NCBI RefSeq assembly: GCF_000383855.1
Contig: NZ_KB912877.1
Span: 4,880,475 to 4,944,474, forward strand
Length of the DNA: 64,000 nucleotides
Origin: Methylobacter marinus A45
GTDB taxonomy: Bacteria; Pseudomonadota; Gammaproteobacteria; Methylococcales; Methylomonadaceae
Direction of reading: 5' to 3'
Part shown: piece by piece, positions 27,101 to 35,262 of the stretch
How the letters are laid out: each line of letters opens with the position of its first letter
Position numbering within the stretch: position 1 is the stretch's first letter
Made by a program: the position numbers and the translations under genes
Notes under the pieces: model-generated
Database searches by the model: none
The model's input: only the letters and a program-made list of their open reading frames with translations
Told to the model about the DNA's origin: nothing

Positions 27101-30100
27101 CCTTTGCAAAAAGGCTGACGGTTCTGCTGCTGTCGACTTTGGCTACCGTATGGTCGCCGCTATTGGTAACGAACAGATTGCCCGATGCATCGAAACGCAA
27201 TTCATACGGATTGGCAAAGCCGCTGGCATATTCAGATACTTCACCGGTAGGGGTTATTTTCAGCACGTTATTGGCGCCGCTGTTAGCGACATAGAAGTTG
27301 CCCAGCGTATCCATGGTGATGCCCTGAGGCCGGTTCAGGCCGGTCACGAACGGACTGATCTTGCCGCCGGCAGCGATTTTGACGATGGAATTATCGCCGT
27401 AGTTGGTCACATAGAGCGTGCCGGTCTTGTCGAATACCGCACCGTTCGGCGTTTTCAATCCGTTCGCCACCAGCACGCTCGGGTTGCCGAAAGAATCGAT
27501 GCGCAGCAGCGCCCGGCCATCGGCATTATCGCCGGTCACATAAATATTGCCCGCATCATCCACGTCAATGCCGTATTGCGCGTTCAGTCCGGTATTGATC
27601 ACGGTCTGGGTTTCATCCGGCGCGATTTTGACGATACGGTTCTGGCTGGACAGCACCAGCAAATTGCCGGTCTTGTCGAATGCGAGAGCCTGAAGCTTGC
27701 CTGGGGAAGTGGTCGTGGAAATGGCGGCGAACAAAGCCGCCTGTCCGTCGGGCGCTATTTTCATGATCTTGCGCTCGGAAGCGTTCGCGACATAAAGATT
27801 GCCCGCCGCGTCGAACGCGCCTCCACGCGGCTCGCTCAAAGGAGCGCCTTCCAGGAACGTTTTCAGGCTGGTTTTCTGCACGGCCTGTCCGCTGGTGTCC
27901 GGATTCTCCAGCGTCACAGCGACCTGCACGGTACCGGCTTTAATGGTCTGGTTGCCGGCATTGACTATGTCGGCAGTGATGTGAACCGGCTGCTCGCCGC
28001 TCGCCTGGGCGATGGGCGGGTCCAGCGTAATGCCGCCGCCGATTCGCGTCGCCGCAAGCACCGTGACGGCGGCGCTGTTTTCGACCAGTATCTTGCCGGA
28101 CAGGTCGCTGGCACGCACGACCAGCGTATAAGTGCCGGGCTGTGCCGACAGGACCTGCCAGTCAATCGGCACAGCCGTTTCGCCGTTGGCAGGCACGGTG
28201 ATCGGTAGATCGGGCGGATTGACGGCCCCGAGGCCAGGTCTGGCCTGGATTTCCTGCACGATATTGCCAGTCGGGTCGAGCACCAGGGCGCGCACGGTGA
28301 CATCCACATCCTGAGACATCGTGCTGGACAGCGTCGCAACCGCTTCGACCTCGCTGTAAGGCTCATAATCCGAAGCATTGGTGGTCACCGAGGAAATGCT
28401 GATGTCGGTGGAGACCGCTTTATCCAGCGCAATGTCCAGCCGGTAATGGCCGGCTTGGCTCAGCGTTGCATTGACGTTGCGGCCGAAGTAGCCGGGCGCG
28501 GAAACATAAAGCGTTACCTCAGTGTCGCTCAGGCCGGACAGCGCGTAATGCCCGTCAGTATCGGTCACGGATTGAATGCTGGAGCCTTGCATCAGTACGA
28601 CGGCGCCGCCGATAGGCTTTTGGCTGGCGGTGTCCGTGACCTGTCCGGACAAGGTTGAGGTCGTGGCGAGTTCGGCCAGATGAACATCGCCGATATTATT
28701 TACGCCGGCGATCAAGGCGCCGTTCAGCGTGACGTCTGTGAAGCCGGATGCATCGAGCGTCGCCGAGAAGACTCCCGCGCTTAGGCCGGTCAAAATCAGC
28801 CTGCCGTCGGCATCGCTGGCAGCGGTCTGGCTCCCGACGGTCAATTTTGCGCCGGCGATGGGATAATTGGCAGTATCCAGGACTCTGACCCGCAGTTCTA
28901 CCGTTGTCGGCGTCGTATTGGCAGGATACAGGCTGGGCGAGAAAGTAAACAACGCACCCGCGGTCAACTGCACATTGGCGGTTGCCGTATCGTAACCGGA
29001 CTTGCTCACGGTTATTGCCGCCGATCCCAGCGGCAAGCCAGTCAATTGGTAATCGCCGGCGGCGTTCGAGGTAGCTGTCGTGTCGGTACCGTTTACAGTA
29101 ACGACAATGGCTGCGCCGACGACAGGCGCGCCGGTGTCATCGCTGATTCGACCGCTGAGCGTGGCGGTGTTGGCCGCCGGCGATAGCGCAATAGTGCCCA
29201 GATTGTACAGGCTGCCTGCGCTAACGGTGACATTGCCGACATTGACCATGCCGTAGCCGGCTTTGCCGATCTGTACGGTGTAAGTGCCGGGCATGACATT
29301 GTCGAGAGTGAATTTACCATCCGGACTGCTGACGCTCGTCAGCGCAGGGGCTTCCAGCAGTTGAATCTGGACATCGCCCAGCCCTGTCTGTAGGGCGGCA
29401 TCGATTACCGTGCCGGCAATCTGTCCGGCCGTCGGTACGGCTGGGCCTTGAGACGCCTTGAACAAGGCCCGCAATGCCAGCGAGGTCAGATAAGGATCGC
29501 TGTGCCAGCTGCCGTCAGCCTGCTGACTCGCGGCGAGCGCGCTAACGGCGCCGCTGTAGCTGCCGGCGTCGGGTGTGATATCGGCCAGGGCCAGTACAGC
29601 CATGGCATTGTCCAGGGTATCGGCATAAGCGCCCGATTGCTGCATCGACAACAGCCATTGTCTGGCGCGTGCGATGGGTTGGGATAGGGCATAGGACTGG
29701 CTATACGCTTGCAGTGCCTGCAGGGCGTAACTGGTGACATAAAGACTGCTGCCGTTCTTTGCGGACAGGCCGAAACCGCCGTCGGGATTGGCGGATTGGT
29801 CGAGAAATCCAAGTGCGTTGGTGATTGTGGTGGAGGATGTGTAGCCGGCTGACTTGAATGCCAACAACGTCATGGCTGTATCAAGCACGGCGCTTTCATG
29901 GCCGGGAATGCCCGCGAAACCGCCATCGGCATTCTGTCTGGCTTCGAGCAGTGCGATAACGGCATCCGCATTTTGCCCCGTCATGGTCGCGGCGATAGCG
30001 CGCCGTGCAAGGTATTCGGTACTGTCCTCCCCGTTCGCTAAGACGGTATCAGTCAATGAAGCCGGGACGGTTGCCAGTAGCTTAAGGGTAAACAGCGCTT

Positions 30101-30296
30101 CAGCGCGGTTTTGCAGGGGCGTAGCCGGTGAAGCTGGTTCATTGGCGAGGGTGCCATTGGCCTGTACCTGGGTTTCCAGCCAGGATAGTCCTTTCTGAAC
30201 TTCCGTGGAAAGAGCACTCTGAACCGGAGCAGCGAAACAGAACAACACGAATGTTAGGGTACAGCTCTGAACTAGACTACGGATAAACCTTTCCAC
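21150..30296 (-). CDS. Giant secreted beta-propeller/Ig-like protein, 3048 aa
   Basis: Starts with GTG at 30296 after AAGGAAG and has a signal peptide (FVLFCFAAPVQSA). Visible in order: an alpha-toroid like prenyltransferase/squalene-cyclase repeats (30-285; QNADGGFAG, NPDGGFGLS, QQADGSWHS), four carboxypeptidase-regulatory-like beta domains (about 290-620), an Ig-like domain, about twenty NHL/SMP-30-type propeller blades (about 810-1770; motif DxxGNLYVxNxxxNxVxKI), a second propeller block (about 1885-2130) and CARDB/Ig-like domains (about 2170-2590). A His/Asp-rich insert (about 2595-2645), a glutamine-amidotransferase-like fold (about 2650-2790), a DUF11-like domain and a helical tail complete it. 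No catalytic residues are evident. It ends 164 bases before the chosen start of the transglutaminase-fold gene, in the same direction, so they are probably co-transcribed. Confidence 0.8.
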   Translation of the reverse strand: MERFIRSLVQSCTLTFVLFCFAAPVQSALSTEVQKGLSWLETQVQANGTLANEPASPATPLQNRAEALFTLKLLATVPASLTDTVLANGEDSTEYLARRAIAATMTGQNADAVIALLEARQNADGGFAGIPGHESAVLDTAMTLLAFKSAGYTSSTTITNALGFLDQSANPDGGFGLSAKNGSSLYVTSYALQALQAYSQSYALSQPIARARQWLLSMQQSGAYADTLDNAMAVLALADITPDAGSYSGAVSALAASQQADGSWHSDPYLTSLALRALFKASQGPAVPTAGQIAGTVIDAALQTGLGDVQIQLLEAPALTSVSSPDGKFTLDNVMPGTYTVQIGKAGYGMVNVGNVTVSAGSLYNLGTIALSPAANTATLSGRISDDTGAPVVGAAIVVTVNGTDTTATSNAAGDYQLTGLPLGSAAITVSKSGYDTATANVQLTAGALFTFSPSLYPANTTPTTVELRVRVLDTANYPIAGAKLTVGSQTAASDADGRLILTGLSAGVFSATLDASGFTDVTLNGALIAGVNNIGDVHLAELATTSTLSGQVTDTASQKPIGGAVVLMQGSSIQSVTDTDGHYALSGLSDTEVTLYVSAPGYFGRNVNATLSQAGHYRLDIALDKAVSTDISISSVTTNASDYEPYSEVEAVATLSSTMSQDVDVTVRALVLDPTGNIVQEIQARPGLGAVNPPDLPITVPANGETAVPIDWQVLSAQPGTYTLVVRASDLSGKILVENSAAVTVLAATRIGGGITLDPPIAQASGEQPVHITADIVNAGNQTIKAGTVQVAVTLENPDTSGQAVQKTSLKTFLEGAPLSEPRGGAFDAAGNLYVANASERKIMKIAPDGQAALFAAISTTTSPGKLQALAFDKTGNLLVLSSQNRIVKIAPDETQTVINTGLNAQYGIDVDDAGNIYVTGDNADGRALLRIDSFGNPSVLVANGLKTPNGAVFDKTGTLYVTNYGDNSIVKIAAGGKISPFVTGLNRPQGITMDTLGNFYVANSGANNVLKITPTGEVSEYASGFANPYELRFDASGNLFVTNSGDHTVAKVDSSRTVSLFAKGIANKPQGMAYDAAGNLYIGNAADNTVTRLDASDNVSVIGTGFNNPRGLAVSDSGDVFVANYSAGSISKISGGIKSTLVSGLKNPYGVALDSANNLYVSENQANRISRIDTDSGQKQVFAETLLNGPVRIRTDAAGDQYLLNKKFIARLDGANGGSIVVAGLSNATDFAIAPDGGFYVIDGNTSLKEIDADGVLTATTAITSSSGGIAVDAAGNIYLTENSNKRIIRIAPDASSSVFANLPGYPRELVPDGNGGFFARLSSSAIVKVDASGATTGFISVSGATGMAVDAAGKLYVSAGSSNSVKVFDTSGNLLNTITGPQNPSGIALTASGQLLVVEATSLRVSTYNEQGAFETSVYGFSKPKDLTWTGSELIFSDSNNRVFSLVSGQAPRLVGSASADYLAWHNGALYLSSGDKLSTMAVDGAVSTFYANTGSTSLSGIAVRPDGAISIASRDDGRVMTLDAGARVIANYPGLRSPQGLMIDSGGNVYVSNPGLNNVLRISPDGKQSEIFSTGTKFRNLVSDSFGQIYATGGNSVYRLSSTGTSSKVASGGSTTNGIALLGQDIYVTDGGASAVRVVNGTQLDTYASGLGSGYGVRVGPDGGVYVAVESDGTVMRYADEKLALYAAGLSSPRSLAFDTTGHLYAGGKSGVITHIDGSGQNTDLSVSASLTGKNIDGLTVDASNTLHATIGAKNAIYKIIMPAAPADTPPGTVVYTAVADVPELAVDGAAIPLDFGHWTPAFGGDFSVRITPLQSAVDGALASSIHVGPHAYGTITADKSELVPGQNSVALQVNIKGADFTSLAKVDTANLKEAFSTGGIFPKAMPVDRSGNAYLPVSGVIKRIAPDGQISDFVVLPGIAGGTAMAIDARENLYVYTSKSKELMRIAQDGAYESFASLSAAPLSMAVDSRDNVLVLTSNGVLRFAQNGSREFLGSAAVTRAYALTIDGHDNIYVQNKSNIITKIAPDGSVSTLLAPDPVTGQPNFEYEGINIAGDCADNVFLTPLNWKEVGQSGEEHVLVHMIGKTGLASPILDGKTVKPAITDMDFVSYDRFSGNLFIWTDRGYKVYKLPVTCGAIGVDLHIVLPPGQSASGFNIAPTSQIIQPDGSIDYVWNLKDVTAFGQDVRFDTLLDGVALGDVRPMAKDAFLLFKNTFVPGDIRVPLEIPKLAANNLVALAVATGKPEYPALTDVDITTDLINPNNTAVHGLLELDILDAQGVLVKTVLAQDTVIHPDVPVSVSPMPAFNTGDTIAGTYTVHAVLENAESAVLAQASTSFRIVAGNDGDPALDASVSVDRLEYNPFDSVNISARVRNLASNLLFDNLTVQETVKDAGGNSMYTGSQQIPQLLGGALRDLTFIYSQNNAAPGVYTLEQTVSDAMGTVLSSKTTSFTVSSTGLTGSGLKGQVSIASEEVLAGSNVMISAKVQNLGNADVTALPLTLSIVDPATETVLAAWPYSADIVQGDSFNTAVSWTAAATGKTTYVIVLTATPGGKTLPLAQSSFTVVDAIKLDVKQQLLSQNRVLVLLSCPYGDGSDHEHKDGKTRHDEHDREHGKKHHDDHEHEDGKERHDHHDHGNCIDDRSAFIDGLLTQLNLPHLITVTAEDFRTAFRSGHYNTFWLSGGIDKLHDPLAEEIREAVNRGDSLLIDGMHDERNKLLDEVVGVQYRGKLAPVNQPVEFTGPLFAADPVAARGRPLKLELGDGTLQARFPDHLDCDDCDNRKHHGPKTVNPAIVSHRYGQGRSMIMAFDLVETLMQEPSLSDVWRAIIETTFDELLPELPDTYTSGALVVTRTTVANLGHAVGLQVIDTLPADARVITTEPAAPIDSTGTQATWDFSLGIEQSQDLTLSWWLSGLTGSYTLDTLVSTTQGGQAIPYGNYPLTLTVASALDQMVTDELIAQLKALAFSSNKDRQARNKALKSLQDALAHTSSGDYDGAIDSLMDAVNRLNAIKSQDTRAYRLGLDRWLQGLEQQWRPAPAPHKPH

Positions 30297-30835
30297 GAAT
30301 CTTCTTCCTTATACTTTGCTAAAAATGTATTAAGAACTAGCTCGCATCTTCATTCACATCAACGTGATCAAGAACGGCAGTTCGTTAGCTTACCTGCTAC
30401 GCAGACTTTAAAACGCTGACCTTGCCTGGCAGTTCACTGGCAATGACTATTTTCCGGACATAAACTCAATTTTAAATTTCTTGCTCTTGCTGAATGATTG
30501 CCAATAAAGGCGCAAAACACTATCCATATCTGTGAAGTCTTCACTTTTTTGGACAAGCAATTTTAAACGCCGTCTTTTTGATGACTTTGTCTTTTTAAGA
30601 TAAATTTAAGGAAAATTTAAGGCCGGAAACTATAAGGAAATTAAGCTCTGCGTCAAATTGGATGCAAATAAATGTGATAGAGCTCTCATGTTAGACCCTA
30701 GCCATCTGATTGCCATCCTGGCCAACTGCCTGGGAGGCAGCTGTTTTTTTCTTGAATGGAGAGATGATGCGATACCGCAGGATGATGATCTGTGCTAATT
30801 CAAGGTTGCTTTGAACCGTCGCTCTGTTATTGCTG
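30297..30835. other. Upstream region of the giant gene
   Basis: About 540 bases, AT-rich, containing the promoter of the giant gene on the minus strand. A weak five-base-pair hairpin followed by seven T lies at 30726-30750 reading on the plus strand. A 36-codon plus-strand frame (30689-30799) overlaps that hairpin and is not supported. Nothing else is recognised. Confidence 0.4.
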
Positions 30836-31276
30836 TTATTGCTGTTTAGCGCCTGCTTCGGCCGTGAATAAGGGGCCGCCGGTTGCTTTTCTACAATCCA
30901 GTTTGCCTTCGCTGGCCTGTTTCAGGTTCCAGGCGGCTTTATTAATATCCTGATTGATCAGTCTTTGCAAGGCTTCCTGATGCTGCTCATTGCAACAATC
31001 GAGTTCCAGCTGTCCGTCCGCTTTCAGGCTTGCCTGTAAGTGAGGCGAATCGACTGAGAGCTGCGATAACGGCTTTAGGGAAAGAATGCCGTTATTGCCC
31101 AGATTGGTCAGCAATGCAAAATTGTTAACCTTCAATAATTCATAAGCTGCTTTCCGGGCCAGCTTTTCGCTTGCCTCGGTTTCATCAAACTTGTGATAAA
31201 CAATCCGATACTGATAAACCGTACAGTGATCGAGCCTGGAATCCAACTGCAGAGCGCTCAAAGCTAAATTGTCCAT
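30836..31276 (-). CDS. Hypothetical protein, 146 aa
   Basis: I do not recognise this family. The protein is soluble, without signal peptide or membrane segments. It has an N-terminal YQYRIVYHKFDE stretch, a helical segment SEKLARKAAYELLKVNNF and a short Cys-Cys pair (ELDCCNEQHQEAL). The C-terminus is low-complexity (TAEAGAKQQ). It stands alone between the giant exported gene and the DUF1016 pseudogene, all on the minus strand. Codon use is ordinary, which favours a real gene. Confidence 0.6.
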   Translation of the reverse strand: MDNLALSALQLDSRLDHCTVYQYRIVYHKFDETEASEKLARKAAYELLKVNNFALLTNLGNNGILSLKPLSQLSVDSPHLQASLKADGQLELDCCNEQHQEALQRLINQDINKAAWNLKQASEGKLDCRKATGGPLFTAEAGAKQQ

Positions 31277-31371
31277 TAATCGGTCCTTTTGTCCTGAATT
31301 TAACTAAACTTCATCAATAAACAGCCGGTGGAATACTTTTTGTATTTTCAAACGATTATAAAACCAATGTT

Positions 31372-32407
31372 TCAAGCCTCTTTTTCCAGTTCGCGCTCGA
31401 TCTGCTCAATACTTGGCAACTGATTTTCCAGGTCGGCGGGCAGCGCCTGGGCCAGCTGGTATTGTGCGACGCCGATCGGCTTGTTGTTGTCGCGCAGAGC
31501 GTATTCCGCGACCAGCTTGTTGCGGGTCTTGCATAACAGCAAACCGATGCTGGGGGCGTCCTGTTCGCTTTTGATCCGGGCGTCTACCGCACTTAAATAG
31601 AAACTCAATTGCCCTGTATGCTCCGGCTTGAAATCGCCGGTTTTGAGCTCCACGACGACATAGCAGCGCAACTTCAGGTGGTAGAACAATAAATCCAGAT
31701 AAAAATCATCGCCGCCCACGTTCAGCTCGACCTGTCTGCCGACATAAGCGAAGCCGGCCCCCAGCTCCAGCAGGAACTGAGTGATATGCTGCGTCAGCGC
31801 CTGTTCTATGTCGCGCTCGCGCGCTTCTGCTCCTATGCTCAAAAAAATAGAAGACATAAGGGTCTTTCAGCATCGCCTGAGCCAGTTCGGATTGCGCATC
31901 GGGCAGGTTTTGGCAGAAATTGCTGACCGCCTGGCCCTCGCGCTGCATCAGGCCGCTTTCAATCTGATGCACCAGCACATTGCGCGACCAGCCATGCGTT
32001 ATCGTTTTACGGGCATACCACAGGCGCTGCTCCGGCGTTTTCAGCTTGGTCAGCAACACCAGATTATGGCCCCAGGGAATTTGTGCAACAGGCTGTTGCA
32101 CAATTGAGGGTGATGCCGCGGTTATCGGCCAGGCTTCCGCGAAAGCGCGCATGTACTTGATATTCCGCGCCGAAAATCCTTTTAAATCCGGGAAAGCCTG
32201 CTGCAAGTCCTCAGCCAGCCGTTCGATCACCTTGCTGCCCCAGCCCTGCTCGGCCTGGCGCTGTAAAATGTCGATGCCGAGCTGCCAGTACAGCCGGATC
32301 AACTCCTGGTTGACGGCTAAAGCGGCACGCTGCTGGGCCGAGGCGATTTGCCTCTTCAGCCCTGCCAGCCATTGGGGGTAATTATCGGGAAGTTCGGTTT
32401 TATTCAT
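31372..32407 (-). pseudogene. DUF1016/YhcG PDDEXK nuclease family protein, frameshifted
   Basis: Two overlapping frames together make one DUF1016 protein of about 345 aa. The N-terminal frame (32407 to about 31845) holds the DUF1016 N-domain (LIRLYWQLGIDILQRQ, FSARNIKYMRAFAEAWP). The C-terminal frame, ending at 31372, holds the nuclease half with DDFYLDLLFYHLKLRCYVVVELKTGDF split as D...D...E-x-K. The switch lies at a run of seven A (31841-31847 on the plus strand). Removing one base would give VFYFLSIGAEARERD and restore the frame. It may be a true knock-out, phase variation or a sequencing error. Such proteins often lie beside type I restriction systems, as here. Confidence 0.82.
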
Positions 32408-32442
32408 GGTGGCTGTTTTTGTTGTTCGGTACTTACAACCTT

Positions 32443-32841
32443 TCAGGACAACAATTTAAAAAGACCGTGCTGGCAGGCTTTCTTATCGAACGAATACGTA
32501 AACGGACAACCTCTTTGTTTGTTTAGCTGAGCGATAAAGCAATCCGAAAAATCGGCATTGCCGTTTTCATAATCATGAAATGCCGCCCATGCTTCAGAAT
32601 GCGATGAAATAGTGATTTCCCGACTGACCAGCAATTGTCTTAAAATGTTTATAATCACTGTTTTTTCGTAACCATAAGCGCGCTTAAGCACCCATACGAT
32701 TTCGCACAGCGTAATTTCGTTAATAAACACCGGATTTTCGCTGGAACATTGGCCTTCGATCAAATCCGTTGCCAATTTGGCTTGTTGTTCGTCATCCTGA
32801 ACGATATAACGGATGATGACATTGGTATCCAGCCCGATCAA
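32443..32841 (-). CDS. PIN-domain toxin (VapC-like)
   Basis: A 132-aa PIN-domain ribonuclease. The acidic active-site residues can be placed in IGLDTNVIIRYI (Asp5), ITLCEIVWVL (Glu) and NADFSDCFIA (two Asp), with a late SFDKKA. Length is typical of VapC. It overlaps the upstream small gene by four bases (ATGA type), the usual layout of a toxin-antitoxin pair with the antitoxin first. The targets of VapC proteins are usually tRNA or rRNA; none can be inferred here. It is placed between the AlbA_2 gene and the DUF1016 pseudogene in the defence-type island. Confidence 0.85.
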   Translation of the reverse strand: MIGLDTNVIIRYIVQDDEQQAKLATDLIEGQCSSENPVFINEITLCEIVWVLKRAYGYEKTVIINILRQLLVSREITISSHSEAWAAFHDYENGNADFSDCFIAQLNKQRGCPFTYSFDKKACQHGLFKLLS

Positions 32842-33065
32842 CGTTTTGCCCCTTCATCTTGAATGGCTTTATCCATATCTTCCAAGCTGACTGCATGCGC
32901 GGGTTTAGGGGCCATGCCCTTTAGTTGTTTGATTGATTGATCATGCGCGGCTTCAAATTCTTCCTCTTCGACCACGACGATCACTTTGGCTTTTTTAATA
33001 TGCGGCGGAATACCCAGCCATTTCAATTTACCGTTGTCATAGAATGCTTCGTAACTTTTTAGCAT
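32838..33065 (-). CDS. Antitoxin of the PIN-toxin pair
   Basis: A 75-aa protein read from the ATG at 33063-33065, which follows AGGTAAGAAAG. A longer frame reaching 33191 enters the dispersed repeat and is rejected. The N-terminal half YEAFYDNGKLKWLG and AKVIVVVEEEEFE looks like a small beta-rich DNA-binding or dimerisation domain as in DUF2281/AbrB-like antitoxins. The C-terminal half is helical (LEDMDKAIQDE) and would wrap the toxin. It overlaps the toxin gene by four bases. The assignment as antitoxin rests mainly on size, order and overlap. Confidence 0.75.
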   Translation of the reverse strand: MLKSYEAFYDNGKLKWLGIPPHIKKAKVIVVVEEEEFEAAHDQSIKQLKGMAPKPAHAVSLEDMDKAIQDEGAKR

Positions 33066-33766
33066 CTTTCTTACCTCGAATTTAATGGTTACAAACTGTC
33101 GAATTACAAACCCGTAACGCGTAGGGCGGTTTCGCGCAGCAAACCGCCATTTCAAGCAGGCCGGTAACATTGCGGAACATGACGGTTTCAAGGCTCCGTT
33201 TGTTGGTGGATTGCCAAGGCAAATCCACCCTACGATTCAGCCGCCATACGGCCATCCTTGATTCCCAGGCGTTTTAATCTGGCAATTCCTACGGATTGAC
33301 GCCCTGATACCATAAAATGAACAGACACGTAGGGGCGAACCTGTGTGTTCGCCCTTGCTCAACGGTTCACCTTTGGCCAACGGTTCTCCGATAACCCGTT
33401 ATGCACCCGAAACAGGGCGGACACGTAGGTCCGCCCCTACAATGCATCCGCACGATACAGGCAGCCCCTTTGATTTGTATGAGCCGCATCGCGAATTACT
33501 GAAACCAAGCGGGACGGGGTTTGTAACCCCGTCCCTAACGTTTCTTCGATGTCTGTGCTTAGTGGCCGCATTCAACCAGTGCCAAACATTTCGGACGGGG
33601 CAACATGCCCCGTCCGGCTCGAGGTTCAAATTTGTGTAATAACGCCACTTCCAGTCAAGCAACGGTCAAGCAAATATTTTTCTAAATTCTTTATAATTAT
33701 CAAATAATTATATATATCTATCTGTTTCATGAACGCATCTCAGTCAAGCAACAATCAAGCAAATTG
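33066..33766. other. Repeat-rich intergenic region
   Basis: This 700-base stretch has no gene. It holds copy a of a 147-base dispersed repeat (33109-33255), hairpin-forming GTAGGGGCGAAC...GTTCGCCC sequences near 33331-33355, and a segment at about 33558-33622 that recurs at about 35918-35982 (including GGACGGGGCAACATGCCCCG). It also has two direct repeats starting CAGTCAAGCAAC at about 33653 and 33743, beside an AT-rich spacer. These look like REP-type and remnant sequences accumulated around a mobile defence island. Confidence 0.6.
33109..33255. repeat. 147-base dispersed repeat, copy a
   Basis: Starts AACCCGTAACGCGTAGGG and ends CGCCATACGGCCAT. Near-identical copies lie at 35462-35608 and 35746-35892, all in the same orientation. 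Internally it has inverted parts (GGCGGTTTCGCGC/GCAAACCGCC and GTGGATTGCC/GGCAAATCCAC), so it can fold into hairpins. It is non-coding. Confidence 0.85.
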
Positions 33767-35233
33767 TTAAGCCCAGAATGGGATATACCGCATGGCTTTG
33801 GTTCCGGCATCAGGATCATAAGGGCGAATAATTGCAGCCTCTACGGCTTGTTTAATAATCCGACTGACCATAGCGCTGTTTTTCACTTCAACACCTAAAC
33901 GCTCCCTGAGTGAAGTGTTATTCATCGGCTCACGGTTAACATATTTGAGGCAACAATGCTGATAACAAGCGCGGATACGATCTTCTTTGTCCATATCTTT
34001 AAATTCTTTATGACCAAAAAGTACCGCACGGGTATGTTCCTGAGTGACTTCAAAAGCGGGTGCGGGAAGCTGGTAAACCTCAGTCTGGAAAACGACTTTG
34101 TCGATGCCGCTACCACGCTCTTCGCAGATGCCGATACGACGCAGAAACGACGCCAGACCTTCATTCCGGCTGCGAGGCGGACTGTCAAGGAAACGTTGCG
34201 TATCCACCAGCGGGATGCCTGGGTTAGTAATTTCCATGCGATCAGAAAATATCTCGATCATTGGGCCGGTGCCTGAAAGCGTAAAGTCCTGATGAATAAT
34301 CGCATTCGCGACCAATTCGCGAATGGCAAGCTCGGGAAACATCGGAACCGATTTGCGTAACGCCTGACCAATTACCTCGTTTTCTGGCAGTAAATTGTTT
34401 ATAAAACCAATTAATCTTTCAAAGCCCGAGGCATAACCCTTATTGCCACCAATCTCGCGGATAGTTTCAACACGGCTGCTGCCTTTATACAAAATCACGC
34501 GCACTGCTTTGCGTGCCAAATGAGGAAAATCGTTTAATTGTTTGGCAAACAATACTGCGCCTAAATTGGAAATATGCCAATGTCCGTTATCAGTTTTAAC
34601 GATCAAACGGTCAGCCTCTAAGGCATCTAAAATTCCTGTGCGATTATCCGGTAAAGGTAAATTGGTCAAATCAAAATAACTCGGGTAATCCAGCCGCTTT
34701 AAAACCTGCTCGCTGTTTTGGTTTTCCGCCGCTCTTTGCTGTTCAAACGGCACCCGGTCAAACGTACGCCACAGTTCACGCTCCTTGGCAGAATGGTCTC
34801 GAAGCTTTTTCTTATAGGAACCGATGCGTATATACTCAGTCCCGTCAAACTGCACGGGCGTATGGTTCGCTGCGGCGATTTCCAGAATAACAAATGGTTT
34901 ATCCTCTATTTCAAATTCCAGAAATTGGAAATGAATTTTCGGTGTAACCTTTTGCAACAGCCAGTTTTCCAGTTCCTGCTGTTTATGACGAGCTGTTGAA
35001 GGCTTGAAGTTTGTGCCCAGAAGCGCGTGATCTTCATCGGCTATGCCCCAAACGATATAGGCTGACTGTTTGCCTAGCAAAGCCGCCGAATTAGCGAGTG
35101 CGGAAATATATTCGCCGATCATCTGTGGATCGTCATTACTATGCTTGAACTCGACCCATTCGGTTTCTTTGGGTAGTTTGCACAGTTCGCGTAGCAGGCT
35201 GGATAAATGTTCTTGGCTTTGTGGCACGGACAT
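33767..35233 (-). CDS. AlbA_2 (Schlafen-like) domain protein with GHKL-type ATPase domain
   Basis: A 488-aa predicted DNA-binding or nucleic-acid regulator often annotated as an ATP-binding or RecG-related protein. The AlbA_2 domain (about 20-140) begins ETEWVEFKHS and includes YIVWGIADEDHALLGT and the TEYIRIGSYKKK region. A C-terminal HATPase_c_4-type segment (about 295-410) has RELVANAIIHQDF, NPGIPL and RGSGIDKV. A winged-helix-like tail follows. Its ATG overlaps a TAA stop (TAATG) belonging to a relic hsdS 3' end just upstream, so it was formerly coupled to an hsdS gene, as is common in type I restriction operons. Its role there is not established. Confidence 0.85.
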   Translation of the reverse strand: MSVPQSQEHLSSLLRELCKLPKETEWVEFKHSNDDPQMIGEYISALANSAALLGKQSAYIVWGIADEDHALLGTNFKPSTARHKQQELENWLLQKVTPKIHFQFLEFEIEDKPFVILEIAAANHTPVQFDGTEYIRIGSYKKKLRDHSAKERELWRTFDRVPFEQQRAAENQNSEQVLKRLDYPSYFDLTNLPLPDNRTGILDALEADRLIVKTDNGHWHISNLGAVLFAKQLNDFPHLARKAVRVILYKGSSRVETIREIGGNKGYASGFERLIGFINNLLPENEVIGQALRKSVPMFPELAIRELVANAIIHQDFTLSGTGPMIEIFSDRMEITNPGIPLVDTQRFLDSPPRSRNEGLASFLRRIGICEERGSGIDKVVFQTEVYQLPAPAFEVTQEHTRAVLFGHKEFKDMDKEDRIRACYQHCCLKYVNREPMNNTSLRERLGVEVKNSAMVSRIIKQAVEAAIIRPYDPDAGTKAMRYIPFWA

Positions 35234-35262
35234 TACAGTTCACCGGCGAAGGTTTTTTGGCT
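35233..35262 (-). pseudogene. hsdS 3'-end relic
   Basis: Read on the minus strand the sequence gives SQKTFAGEL followed by TAA, almost identical in bases to the true end of hsdS at 36004-36030 ([12 protein letters not shown]). The TAA overlaps the ATG of the AlbA_2 gene. No further hsdS sequence is upstream of it. It is the last nine codons of an hsdS gene that once directly preceded the AlbA_2 gene. Confidence 0.7.

Noticed and set aside
26688-28208. 506-codon plus-strand frame opposite the giant gene
   Set aside because: It shadows the propeller repeats and shows the same periodicity in a non-protein-like sequence.
30689-30799. 36-codon plus-strand frame with NCLGGSC, overlapping a weak hairpin and T run
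   Set aside because: No good ribosome site, no neighbours of a peptide-modification pathway, and the hairpin has only five pairs, so neither a peptide gene nor a terminator is supported.
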